From assembly GCA_030144725.1 (NCBI GenBank), contig JASKMD010000015.1:3477425-3541424 (forward strand): a stretch of DNA of 64,000 nucleotides, written 5' to 3'. Shown piece by piece: positions 46,227 to 56,461 of the stretch. Under the pieces are notes generated by a model that ran no database searches, was not told where the DNA came from, and saw only the letters and a list, made by a program, of their open reading frames with translations. Both the position numbers and the translations under genes were made by a program. This DNA comes from Haematococcus lacustris. Its lineage: Eukaryota > Chlorophyta > Chlorophyceae > Chlamydomonadales > Haematococcaceae. Each line of letters opens with the position of its first letter. The stretch's first letter is position 1.

Positions 46227-47922
46227 GAATGGAAGCCAGATCATGCAGCACGGTATGTGGATGCTCTTATTGCCTTGGAAGAGGAGGTCATGGCTGTCAA
46301 GCAGGCTGTTGAGCAAGGCACACACCCTGACTCCATCAACCGCATTGTGCATGACATCATATCACGGGCTGCGGGCAGTGCGGGGATGCTCAAGCCAAGG
46401 CTCTGCCCATTGGCGCGTGTTGACAAGCACACCACAGTCAAGCCTGTCTGGTTGACCGGTCATGCAAGGAGGCTAAAGACGCTCTCTGGCAGGCTTTGCA
46501 TAGCGGGGAGGCCTTGCACCTTTACAAGGCTAGCTGCCAAGCTTCTAGACATGCTCAAGCACAACCCTGGGGATGCACTCAAGATGCTCCGAGTCAAGCA
46601 CGCACGCCAGCAGTCCATGGTTCCCATGGACAAGTGGCATCAGCATCTGCAGGCCTATTTCACAACCACCACTACGACACATGAAGCACCTGATGTGATC
46701 CCTGAGCCAGCCAGGACCAGGCAAGCTGTGCCTGCCCATTTGCAAGCCGTCCCTCTTGGGAGAGGCAGACTTGACTCTGTCCCTCCCCCTGCCCCTGTCA
46801 CAACACATCCGCCTGCCTATGAGCTGCCCCATCTTGACAACATCACATCCATTGTTCTAGCACAACTTCGTGAGCTCAACAATGACACAGCACCTGGCCT
46901 GGATGGGCTCCCAGCCCCCTTCATCAAGCACGCTCGCACAGTTGAGGAGGGTGTTACCACATACTTGTTGCTTCCTCTGCTTGCCACATTGTTTCACAGC
47001 ATGATGCGCACTGGGCACAGCGGCTTGGAAGGTAGCTAGAAGTAGCCCCCTCTTCAAGGACACAGACACCACGGACCCCAACAAGTACAGAATGCTTGCT
47101 GTGAGTAGTGTGTTGTACCGCCTGTATGCTAACGTCTTGCGGCACGTGCTGACTGCCTGGTGCATGACACACAAAGTGTTGCCAGCTGAGCAGTTTGGGT
47201 TCATCCCGGGACGCAACACCATGCAACCCATGTTCATTCTGCGCGATCTTGTCCACGCTCAAAAGGCTAGCGCAGATGCCAAGCACCGCAAGCTTTTCAC
47301 TGCCTTCATTGACTTCAAACAAGCCTATGACCACATACCTCGACACCAACTGTGGGAGCACTTGCGGGTAGGGGTTAAGCTGCCACAGCCCTTGCTTGCC
47401 TGCCTGGAGGGTCTGTATAGGGATGATAGCTATGTGCTGATAGATGGCCCCCACCGCACCCCCCTAGTGACTCCGGACCAAGGTGTCAAGCAAGGCTGCC
47501 CCATCAGCCCACTCTTGTTTGCTCTCTATGTTCACGACATTAGTAAGGAGTTCCTGGGTCCTGTTGATGCTGTGAGGGTGCAAGGCACACCTGTCACCCA
47601 CTTCATGTATGACCTGACCCTGGTGAGCACCTCGCCCCACGGGCTGCAGCGGCTGGTCTGCCAGCTACAAGGCTTTGCAGATAGGAAACACCTTACAGTC
47701 AATGTGGGCAAGTCAGAGGTGATGGTCTTCAATGGCAACTCACAAACTGCAGCACCACTGTGGTGAGAGACTTCAAGTACTTAGGCATGCATTTTAATCC
47801 CAGCGCCACCCCTGCTTTTGCTGCCACTCATATGAGGGCTGGCATGTTCCTCGCCATGCGCCAGGCGTGCAAGCGTGCCAGAGAGTATGGGGTCCTGCAT
47901 GATCCATATGCCCTGTGTCACC

Positions 47923-50900
47923 CTCACACATAGAACCCATCAGCAGGGAAGAGGCTAAAGACGTATGCACATGTGAGCTATGCTGGCTACCAAGAGGAGA
48001 CAGCCCAACGTGCCACAACTGCAAGAGGGCCTACCACCCAGCCTGCCTTGAGGAAGCCCTCCTGTCGGGACACAAAGAACCAGGCCACTGGCTGTGCCCA
48101 ATATGCAAGTTTGGCAGCAACGAGTTCAAAACGACTATGCGTCTATCAGCGCACTCGGACCTTATACGAGTTCACTGGCGCCCCACCCTCGAACCGGCAC
48201 CTCTCATCACGGCACACCTGGACTACCTGGCGCGACGCAGCGACTATGAAGAGGAAAATAATAGGATACAAGAAGCTAGATACGCGCGGCCTGACACACA
48301 GCTGCCGACACACACCCGGCAGGGACTGCCGGACCCGCACACCTGGCTACCCCGGTGCACCAACCTCCACTCGAAGGCCACCTTCCACACTTACCCCATC
48401 AACCCGCAGACGGACATCGTCGGGACGGGCAAATGCGAAACCTTCCTCCAACTCCACCCCCACATGACCACCCCCGCGATGAACGTAAGCACGGGGGAGC
48501 CCATCATGCCCAAACACGACCTAGTGCAACACGTAACAACTCACGACGAGTCGGGTCGCACAGTAGGCCTCCTGACCAAACAACAACACCAACACCTACA
48601 CGCTTGGTTACAACACACACCACACACGCGCAACCTGGCCACAGAACTGGTGGCCCTCCTAAGGAGACAAGACACACAGAGCAGCCGCCACCCCATGAGA
48701 CTGGCACAAGACAAAGCCCTCACCACCCTACACACCACACGAAGCTTTCCAAGTACCGTCCAAAGATGGGTTGATCCACTCACAGTTAGACCGGAAACCA
48801 CTACCTACTGGAGCCCCGACATCAATGACACGGCCTTTGGTGCACACCACAACTGCCTACTTGTACGTCACACTGGGCTATCCACATGGAATGTACCAGC
48901 CGATGATGCGGTGGCCCTGAAATGCGTCAACCATGCTATACACTCAGCACACCAGGAGGAGGCCATGGCCACCATCATGTTGATCCCTGGAAAAAAGGGC
49001 ATCTCTTACCCCAAGCACATTGACACCTTGAGACGGTACCCAGAGTACTGCCAGCACCTGGCCAGCATACCCCTCACCAATACCAACTGCTCCAAACTTG
49101 GCAAACACGCCACCCTCCTCGTCTACGTCATATGGAATGAGGCAGGGCAACTACTCACCACGAAAGGCAACCCACAAGGATGGATGGCTAGCACAGCCAC
49201 TGCCCTACACCCGGACAGGGAGACACACCCTCTCCTTCGCAGACCCCACAATCAAAAACAGCCAGCCACTCTCCCGAGTGGCCACAAACAGCACCTCCGC
49301 CTCCCGCTCGACAGGACTCTACCCACGCTGGGGCACACACGCAGCCAACACCAACTCACACACCACTCCACCACGCTACCACGGATGGCCATCACCGAAT
49401 GGACCACAGTAGCGTACACTGACGGTAGCTGCATTAAGACATCCGAGCCAGACCCGGCGCGCGTCGGGGCGGGGGTCTATATCCCGGAAAGCAACGCCCT
49501 ACTTACCATTGCGATGAACGACCTAGAAAACAACACCATCAACAAGGCAGAACTCACAGCGATACACGCGGCACTCAAAGCGGGGGCCAGACGCATCGCC
49601 ACCGATAGCCTATGCTCTCTCTATCAGATCCGCCGAGCCCTGGCTAACCCGATGTCCCTCATCAATCATAGACACAACGACATCCTGACGGACATCGCCA
49701 CCCTCATCATCGACAGCCCCGTCACGACCCAATTCTACAAGGTCCGGGCCCACTCGGGCATCATCGGCAACGAAGGCGCTGATGCCCTTGCTAAACATGC
49801 AGCGCTACACCCGGAGAAGGCAAACACACTAGAGTACCACCCGACCACACCCAAGGAGAGGGGTATCTGGCTAAACAACGGGACCGACGGCGAAAACCTC
49901 GCCCCACTGCCGGACTGCCGACACAGCGTACGAGCACACATGCACAGCAAGCACAAGCTAGGCCTCGCCAACCAAGACAGCATTTACTACCAGATGACCC
50001 AAGATATCACCAAAGCCGCGGCAAAAGGAGCGGGCGAAAGAGTGATGACCGATGCGACCATCTCCATCCCCGCGCAAAGGACCGCCCTACTCTACCGTAC
50101 CGGAGGACTATACAACCAAAAACTAGCTATGCGCTGGAAGCAGGCGACAGACGACCGCTGCCCCCTCTGTGGGGAGGCCGACAGTGCCACACACCTGCTC
50201 TCGGGCTGCAGCGAGACCCTGCCACTCGTGCAAGAAAGGCACAACGGAGCTGGCCGCCTCATCGCCAAAGCCATCAGCAAAGGAACCCTGGGCGGATGCA
50301 TCCGGTTTGCGGACACCGGCAGCTGGGAGAAGGGCGCTAGAGAAAACCTTGACCTCCCTAACGACACACTACACACCACGCTACGGGCACTCGGCATGAA
50401 ACCAACAGCAACCAAAAACACTACCAGACCGGACATAATCATGGTGGCGCCACAAAGGAAGACGGGCAAACGCGGCAAAGCCACTAAACGGATCACCATC
50501 ATAGAAATTAAATACTGTGCGGACTCGAGGTGGATGGAGCAACTGGACAAGGCCCTGAACCAACACACAAAACTGGCACACACCATGCGCAAGATAGGCC
50601 ACATGGTCGAGATCAGACCAATCCTACTGGGTATAGGCGGTATTACCTATGAAAAACACACACGTCAACACCTCATAGCCCTTGGGGTCACTCAAACCAA
50701 CGCCACAAAACTACTAAACAAGCTCACGAGACATGCAGCAGAAGCAGCCCACACCATTGCCAAAACAAGCTATAGACTTAGAGCTACTAGAAAGGGGGGG
50801 GGGTAGGGGGTCGATTACTTCTCGAGCTTGATGGTGGGAGCAGGCCGCGCCCCAGGCGGCTGCTCCTCCCTTAATGCACGCCGGTGAATACCGGCGTAGT

Positions 50901-50930
50901 CTTCTTCTTCTTCTTCTTCTTCTTCTTCTT
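47923..50930 (+). mobile_element. Nested RLE-type non-LTR retroelement, 5'-truncated, with 13-bp target duplication
   Basis: The insertion splits LINE copy 2 and is flanked by perfect 13-bp repeats gccctgtgtcacc (47910-47922 and 50931-50943). The 3' end is a (CTT)n tail (50900-50930) preceded by a stem-loop CGCCGG-TGAATA-CCGGCG at 50880-50897. Target duplication, 3' microsatellite tail and 5' truncation together mark a non-LTR retrotransposon. It encodes PHD, RNase H, zinc-knuckle and restriction-like endonuclease domains; the reverse transcriptase would lie in the missing 5' part. Confidence 0.85.
47924..50806 (+). CDS. Retroelement polyprotein fragment: PHD finger, RNase H, CCHC knuckle, PD-(D/E)XK endonuclease
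   Basis: About 960 codons are open, continuing from upstream of the insertion point, so the true start is lost. Domains in order: a C4HC3 PHD finger at residues about 20-67 (CELCWLPRG ... CHNCKRAYHPAC ... WLCPICK); about 430 residues without clear homology; RNase H1 at about 505-635 with its catalytic residues (AYTDGSC, NKAELTAIHAAL, IATDSLCSL, GNEGADALAK); a CCHC motif CPLCGEADSATHLLSGC at about 750; and a restriction-like endonuclease core (RPDIIMV ... ITIIEIKYC) at about 830-870. CCHC plus RPD/ExK is the arrangement of R2- and Dualen-type endonucleases. RNase H upstream of the endonuclease, together with a PHD finger, is unusual. Apart from the 5' truncation the frame is intact, suggesting recent insertion. 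Confidence 0.82.
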   Translation, partial: SHIEPISREEAKDVCTCELCWLPRGDSPTCHNCKRAYHPACLEEALLSGHKEPGHWLCPICKFGSNEFKTTMRLSAHSDLIRVHWRPTLEPAPLITAHLDYLARRSDYEEENNRIQEARYARPDTQLPTHTRQGLPDPHTWLPRCTNLHSKATFHTYPINPQTDIVGTGKCETFLQLHPHMTTPAMNVSTGEPIMPKHDLVQHVTTHDESGRTVGLLTKQQHQHLHAWLQHTPHTRNLATELVALLRRQDTQSSRHPMRLAQDKALTTLHTTRSFPSTVQRWVDPLTVRPETTTYWSPDINDTAFGAHHNCLLVRHTGLSTWNVPADDAVALKCVNHAIHSAHQEEAMATIMLIPGKKGISYPKHIDTLRRYPEYCQHLASIPLTNTNCSKLGKHATLLVYVIWNEAGQLLTTKGNPQGWMASTATALHPDRETHPLLRRPHNQKQPATLPSGHKQHLRLPLDRTLPTLGHTRSQHQLTHHSTTLPRMAITEWTTVAYTDGSCIKTSEPDPARVGAGVYIPESNALLTIAMNDLENNTINKAELTAIHAALKAGARRIATDSLCSLYQIRRALANPMSLINHRHNDILTDIATLIIDSPVTTQFYKVRAHSGIIGNEGADALAKHAALHPEKANTLEYHPTTPKERGIWLNNGTDGENLAPLPDCRHSVRAHMHSKHKLGLANQDSIYYQMTQDITKAAAKGAGERVMTDATISIPAQRTALLYRTGGLYNQKLAMRWKQATDDRCPLCGEADSATHLLSGCSETLPLVQERHNGAGRLIAKAISKGTLGGCIRFADTGSWEKGARENLDLPNDTLHTTLRALGMKPTATKNTTRPDIIMVAPQRKTGKRGKATKRITIIEIKYCADSRWMEQLDKALNQHTKLAHTMRKIGHMVEIRPILLGIGGITYEKHTRQHLIALGVTQTNATKLLNKLTRHAAEAAHTIAKTSYRLRATRKGGG

Positions 50931-51915
50931 GCCCTGTGTCACCTCATTAGAGCGTTTGTGCTCCCCTTGGGGCTGTATGGCAGCCAGGTATGGGGCACTG
51001 CATTCCTTGGGCATGGTGTGCAACTCTCCAACCCAGTGCAAACACGCATGCTCAGCTTTCTCAGGTTTGCTGCCAGGGTACGTAGCTCAGTGTCAGGCCT
51101 GATGGTGCTGCATGAGTTGGGGCAGCTGCCCCTCCAGCTTTACTGGCTTAGGGCTGCATGCAAGTTCTGGAACACTGCCAAACTATCCCACAGTGACCTG
51201 CTAATGAGGGTCATCAAGGCAGATGTGGAGTTAGGCAGGAGGTGTCAGGCCAGCTGGAGTGCTCAGTTCCAGCTGGCCGCCAGAGAGCTGATGGGGGGTG
51301 AGTTTACCTTGAGCCCGGACATGGTCCTAGGCACCAAGGCTATGGAGTCAAGTGGCTCGAGAGGTGGGGGAGGCGTTGGGTTGGGTTTGAGGGAGACCCT
51401 AAACTGCCTGAGACGGTGCATCGGGAGAGATGTTCGTATGCTGCATGGTTCAAGCATGGGGACGGCATTGGCATCAATCACATGGCACCACACCTGCTGA
51501 ACAGACAGCTCTCTACAGAAGTTCGCACGAGCTTGACTAGTTTCAGGTTAGGCAACAGCGGTCTGGGGGTGGAGAAGGCTCGGTTTGAGGGGGTAACTTT
51601 CATTGATCGCACATGCACCAGATGCACAGAGGGGGTAGTGGATGACGCCATGCATTTCATCTTTAAGTGCACTGCCACGAGTTCCATCAGGCAGCAGGCG
51701 GAGTTTGCCATGACTTTCCAGAACAGTAATGAGAACTTGCATGACTTCATGTTGAGCCCATGTGCACCTTTGTTTGTGCACCTTGCTTTGAAGTGCGTTA
51801 CAGAAAGTCCCGAACCCCTAGAGGGGGAGGGCGGCTTCCACATCATCCAACCTTGTAGCATTCGCTGCGCTGTGCGTGGGCTGTCTTATCCTGGGCGACG
51901 CCCATGTCCATGGCC

Positions 51916-52829
51916 TCATAGTGTCCTCATAGTGTCCTCATATCCCAGCAAACCAGAAGCATTCTCTATCTTACGCTTCCGGGTCAATGCTGCTGCTGCT
52001 GCTGCTGCCCTTCCTGCCTGCAGCTGTTTGTCTCGTGGTGTGGGCGGCAGCTTAGCCTCCTCACGAGCAGCCTTCTCCTTCCAGGCTTCCCGCCCACCCG
52101 CCCGCCCCCGCCAGCATGTTGGCAGGTCGTCACGAAGAAGGACCCAATCATCCAGGATGAGGGGAGAGAGGGGGGGGGGCAAGAGGGAGGGTGGCGGTGG
52201 GGCGCTGACGTTCCAGGTTGTGAGGTTGACGTCTATGACAAGCGAGCATGTGGCTACCATGCCGCTCTGGGGCTGGCGAAAACCCGGCTGGATGCCCACA
52301 GAATGGCGACAGAATAGACCGTCGCTAACGGGAGCCTTCCCGCTAGCAACCGGGCCTATGAAGTAGCCCCAGCCGTGCGCAAGCCAGTAGCACAGCTCCT
52401 CGCCGCCGCACCGGAGTTTCACCACACCGCCACCGCCAAGGTTGAACACTACGCGTCCAACGTTCACATCGCCGTTGTCCCTGTGCTGCATATCACAAGA
52501 TGCTACAAGATAAGTATTCCACCTCGACGTCTACGAACCCCAAAGCGGCCACTCACCCATTTCAGTTGATGGTCGCTTAAATTGAAGGCCACGAAAGCGC
52601 CGACTTCATCGACACCCAGTCGCTTGCACCAGTCAACGACGAGTCCACAGTACGGACCCCACGTCTCCCAGTCCGGACTGAGACTTAACTGCCCTGCTAT
52701 ACGGACACCCGTCTTCCTTGCCATGCCCGCTGAGACCATTTCGCCTAGAAGAATCTCAGCTACGTTTGTTGGGAGCCATGATAAATAAAATGAAAGGCGC
52801 AAGAACTGCCTCGTAACAGCCTCGTGCAT
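51916..52829 (-). CDS. Predicted 2OG-Fe(II) dioxygenase (AlkB-like fold), present only in duplication unit 1
   Basis: Two minus-strand exons join in phase with a strong donor (TGG|GTGAGT): 52557-52829 and 51916-52485, 280 residues from ATG at 52827-52829. The motif series resembles AlkB-type oxygenases: FNLSDHQLKWHRDNGD (N..x..L..HxD, iron ligands His and Asp), VVFNLGGGGVVKLR (strand after the HxD), and FCRHSVGIQPGF (second His), followed by CSLVIDVNL. The N-terminal 70 residues are unassigned; the C-terminal 90 residues are Pro/Ala-rich with a basic RKRK. Iron binding and any substrate are inferred; TET/JBP-type or protein/RNA-modifying oxygenases are alternatives. The whole segment is missing from unit 2, where flanking sequences join at 60440/60442. 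Confidence 0.55.
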
Positions 52830-53204
52830 CGCGGAAATAGCAGCAGCACTCGGCCGCGGAATGTTTCGGCCGTGGTGTAACAAAAATTAGAACCCCAGTA
52901 TCGAAGTGTGTCCAGGGGTCAAAGTTGCCGGGCTGGCTACCGGACAGGCGGTTCTTAGCTGACGTTCCTGTACCCCGGGGCACGCTTGCCACATCATTGA
53001 CCTGGCATTGACGAAGCCGCAACATACGGCTTCAATGACCGCCTTGGCTGCCGAAAGCTTCGCGTCGCAAACGTTGGCGATCGAGTAAAACTCCTAGTCC
53101 GTTGTCTAATCTACCATGTCCTGCTAACAAACAAGCTTGCGCTTCTGCGGGTGCATCGTGCGTTCTCTATGCATGATGCACCTTGCTGTTCCGGTGCCGC
53201 ATCA

Positions 53205-53673
53205 CTAATGGATGCGCTGGTAGAACAGCAGGTACGGTTTCTCTGACAGAACGGTGTCCAAGCTGATCATATCGACTTGTGCGTCGTTGAAGCGCAGCCA
53301 CCGGCCCTCTGGCTGCAGCACGTCCGCGGTGTAGTGCCCTCCTGCGGCGTGCTTGCCGTGATGCGACACTGTCGCGCACAACTGGTACTCCGCCACACCG
53401 CGGTTCAAGTCAGGGCAGTCGTCCGCGACGGTGGGCTTGCGTAGTCTCAAACACGAATCGAATGCGATCATCCTGCGCACCGCGCCACCCGTGCATTAGT
53501 GCAACGCGCAATACCTGTCCCCTCCGTCCATACTTGCACACGGCACGCAGCGCTGATCACACTCCTTGCCAGACGGTGTGTGATAACCGTTGGCTGCTGG
53601 TGTGGTCGTTGCGCTCACTTGTGGCTTTTGATGATGGAGCCAGTGTACTGGAAGCGCTTGATGTGTAGCACCA
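53205..53673 (-). pseudogene. Truncated copy of USP10-like 3' exons
   Basis: Duplicate of the last exon and most of the penultimate exon of the USP gene at 60752-61225. The last exon is intact (VSHHGKHAAGGHYTADVL, RWLRFNDAQV, LSEKPYLLFYQRIH). The upstream exon is cut at 53673 by the duplication junction, so no complete protease can be made. 52893-53204 is the matching 3' flank. Confidence 0.88.
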
Positions 53674-53674
53674 G

Positions 53675-56331
53675 ACCTAAGACAGGGAGTGCGAGTTTTG
53701 TGAGAGGGGTACACTGCCTTGCACAATGCTCAGTAGCCACAGCTGGGCCTCAGGGATTGCCATGGTGACTCGGAAGCTTGCTTCTGTATGAGGGGGGTCC
53801 TTTCTATAATGGGCCTGAGCATCCCTTCCACCTCTGTCTTGATAATTGTGGCCAAGGAAAGCCGGTCCCGTCCCTGTGCTTATTTCACATGAAAGTACCA
53901 AAAGTATGTCCATGCATCAGATTGGGGCAGCAGAGCCAACCAAGGTTGCCCTTACCCCTGCAGACCATGGTGTCCAACCCCCGGCCTACTCGGGCTGAGA
54001 TGACGGACGTAGCAAATGCCGTGCTGGACAGCGCAGACTGTCTAATGCTGTGCTCTGAAACGAGCTCAGGTTTGTTATAAGTTTTGTTTGCCTGAAACGA
54101 GCTCGGGTCAGTCTCAGTGGCACAAACACACAGCAACGATACTGCATGCAGTGGTGTGTAGGCTGCACACTGGCGGATGCCATGTAATGACGTAACATTG
54201 ATGGCGCTGACGCATGTGATGGTGACGGAGGGGTGAAGTAGGAAGCATGCGCAATGTGTCCTATCATGTTCAGCATGGCAGCCTTCCACACGCTTCTTGG
54301 TGCACAGCCACTGCTGCCATGGCTGCAGGTGCCTTCCCTGTGGACTCCTTCATAACCATGAGCCAGATCTGCAGGAATGCGGAGGGAGCCATGAACTACC
54401 AGGTCATCCACTCCTTCATCCGGTGAGTACCTTACGGTTATGCTGATGCTGCGCAGTGTCTGCCATGATGACTGCAGACATCACAACATCAAGGCATCAC
54501 ATTTGCTTCAACCCATGGTGGACTTGCCTGCAAGATTACGCTGTGGCAACTCTCAGCCATGCCAGTGACAGAAGTGGTGTCACACTGGTTGCGGCCTGCC
54601 AGCCTCTTTACACAGTCTGCTTGGGTCGCTCATGCCTGCTCTGCTTGGCACTGCTGCACAGGGACTTCTCAGCCAAGCCCTTCAACACTCTAGAGGCTGC
54701 GGCTGTGTCGTTAGCTGCGGGGGCCACTGAGGCCAACCATGTGGGCTTAGCCATCGTGGTCAGCAACAACGGTCAGGCTGCAGCTGTTGTGTCCAAGTAC
54801 CGGCCCGCCGTGCCGCTGGTGGTGGTGCGTGTGCCAGCATGCCAGGGATGCACACCTCCCTGCATTCACGGTCCCCGTGTTCGGTGTGGCGCACCGCTAA
54901 CATAGCCACCTCACACCTGGCTGCTCACGGTGACACACCCTCCTCCGGCATCTGATGCCTGGTTCCCACCACGGCTACGTCACATGCAACTATCTGAGAC
55001 TTGTTGCTGTTGGCCTACACCGCTGAGCCAGCTGCCGGGTGTGGCATACAACTGGGCATCTCTCTGGGGTGTGCAGACCGTCATGACACACTGTGGTCAT
55101 GTGCTGTGGCCTGACACCATGTGCTGGTGGGTGCTGCCTGCAGGTCAGCACCCGGGCTTCCACCCTGTCCCAGTGCTGCCTCACCTTTGGCCAGCTTGGC
55201 TTCCCTGCAACAGAGTCAGATCTGGCTGACCTGGGTGGGGCAGAAGCACTGGTGGCGAGAGTCCGTGCTTGGGCGGCAGATCAGGGGCTGTACAAGCCTG
55301 AGCAGCGCGTGCTGGTCATGCACGGCACTGTGACCTTGGACGCGGAGCACACTGCTCTCATTCAGATGGTTGGGTGAGAGCATGGTGGGCAGGGAGCCAT
55401 GTCCAGCCTTGCTGGGCGAATCTTGGGGGGTCGTGTGGGATGTGACGAGCAGGCTTGAGGCCACATGCCTGGGCTAGGTGCGCTATTTACAAATGGAATC
55501 GGGTATCGCGAAGTGGGTAGGCAGGGGGCAGCGCTGTCTCGCATACGAGGCTGTGTTTGCAGCTCCAGTGATCGACTGTATGTTATGTGGGATGCCCTTG
55601 GGTGAGTGCTTAGGCTGAGTAACTAACACATAGACACCAGGTGCATCTAGTGCGAGCAATAGCTGGGCTCTTCAGTGTGTGTCTCTGTGTCCTTCTGCTA
55701 AGGTGTCGCGTATGTTTTGAATTTGCATGCTTCCAGGGCAGTGGCAACAGGTCTCCCCATGCAAGCAACCTCTAGTGAGGTATTGGCCTGTGGGTCATGT
55801 CACTGCGGATTTCCTACGTTTCGTAGCTACCCGTGCCAGCTGTAAACACTAGCTCGGTGGCACGGCACCTATCAATTACCACACTCTCCATGTCAAAATT
55901 AACCATTAAGTACCCTTGACAGCTCACCTCATAATGACCACACGACTCCCTGGCAAAGCGGCTGTATGCTGTGCGATGTCTAATCTGCTGCGTCGCGTGA
56001 CCAGCCATCAATGCCGGTGAGATGATTCAGGTAGTGGAAACCTCCTTCACTAAACACCAGCCTGCCAGCCTCCATCTCCTGGCAGCAACCCTCTTGCACC
56101 ACCTTGCCCCCTTACCCAGAAGCAGCCTGCTCGGGCCTCAACGCATCCTGGACAACCCCTTCAGCCCCTCCACCACTACAAAGGCACCGCCAGGTTTGGT
56201 TGCCCTCTTGCAACAGCGCTCAGTAGCACGCTCCTGGGCGTTGTACAGCTCGGGCCGCTGCCCACCGGGGCTTAAAATACTTCTCCTACAGCACCTCCCA
56301 GGTGGCCGTGAGGTCTAGGGTGTAGGCCTGG
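53675..56331 (+). pseudogene. Truncated copy of the pyruvate kinase 3' exons
   Basis: Copies of the last seven exons of the pyruvate kinase gene at 53964-54069, 54329-54422, 54662-54824, 55144-55373, 55563-55601, 55737-55779 and from 56031, starting with [19 protein letters not shown]. Upstream it begins in an intron at the duplication junction. The terminal exon is frameshifted (ccaccggggcttaaaata here against ccaccgggcttgaaata in unit 1). Without the N-terminal exons it is nonfunctional. The exon and intron differences from unit 1 are few. Confidence 0.9.
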
Positions 56332-56461
56332 TTGAAGGCAGGCTTGTGAAAATTTCAGATTTTCATTCAGATTTTCAATGAAAATTTTCATCTGAAAATC
56401 TGAACGTTTTCATTGCACATCTGAAAGTGCCGGGTGCTGCCCCCGGTCAGATCGCAGCTCG

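Larger units (their letters stand above)
46227..51845 (+). pseudogene. LINE reverse transcriptase remnant, interrupted and YADD-less
   Basis: Reading segments: 46227-47035, 47041-47764, 50931-about 51350, about 51380-51845, with frameshifts or deletions between them. RT motif A is present (FIDFKQAYDHIPRH), unlike copy 1, but the catalytic box reads FMYDLTLVS where copy 1 has FMYADDLTLVS. A 6-nt in-frame deletion has removed the Ala-Asp of YADD. A further deletion follows SQTAAP. The C-terminal Cys/His cluster (TCTRCTEGVVDDAMHFIFKC) remains. Confidence 0.85.
46227..51849 (+). mobile_element. LINE copy 2, 5'-truncated and split by a nested retroelement
   Basis: Homologous to LINE copy 1 but on the + strand. 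It begins within the region after the endonuclease (EWKPDHAARYV) and runs in two parts, 46227-47922 and 50931-51849, interrupted by the insertion at 47923-50930. The endonuclease is missing, so it is a typical 5' truncation. The 3' end stops near ccacatcatcc, with most of the short 3' UTR of copy 1 absent. No clear target duplication is visible. Confidence 0.88.
43433..53674. repeat. Tandem segmental duplication, unit 1
   Basis: Begins in the pyruvate kinase intron after 43397 (acctaagacag) and ends at 53673/53674 inside a copy of a USP exon. 43433-46083 matches 53675-56331 at about 99% (constant offset of 10242 up to about 56030). 46083-46226 matches 60263-60397, and 52893-53673 matches 60443-61221. 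The junction (caccag|acctaag) shares only AG. Unit 1 additionally contains LINE copy 2 with its nested element and the dioxygenase gene. Confidence 0.88.

Noticed and set aside
51916..52485. Argonaute L1-like reading of the segment ending QSGMVATCSLVIDVNL
   Set aside because: When the upstream exon is joined, an HxD...H series typical of 2OG-Fe(II) oxygenases explains the whole region better, and no PAZ or PIWI domain follows.
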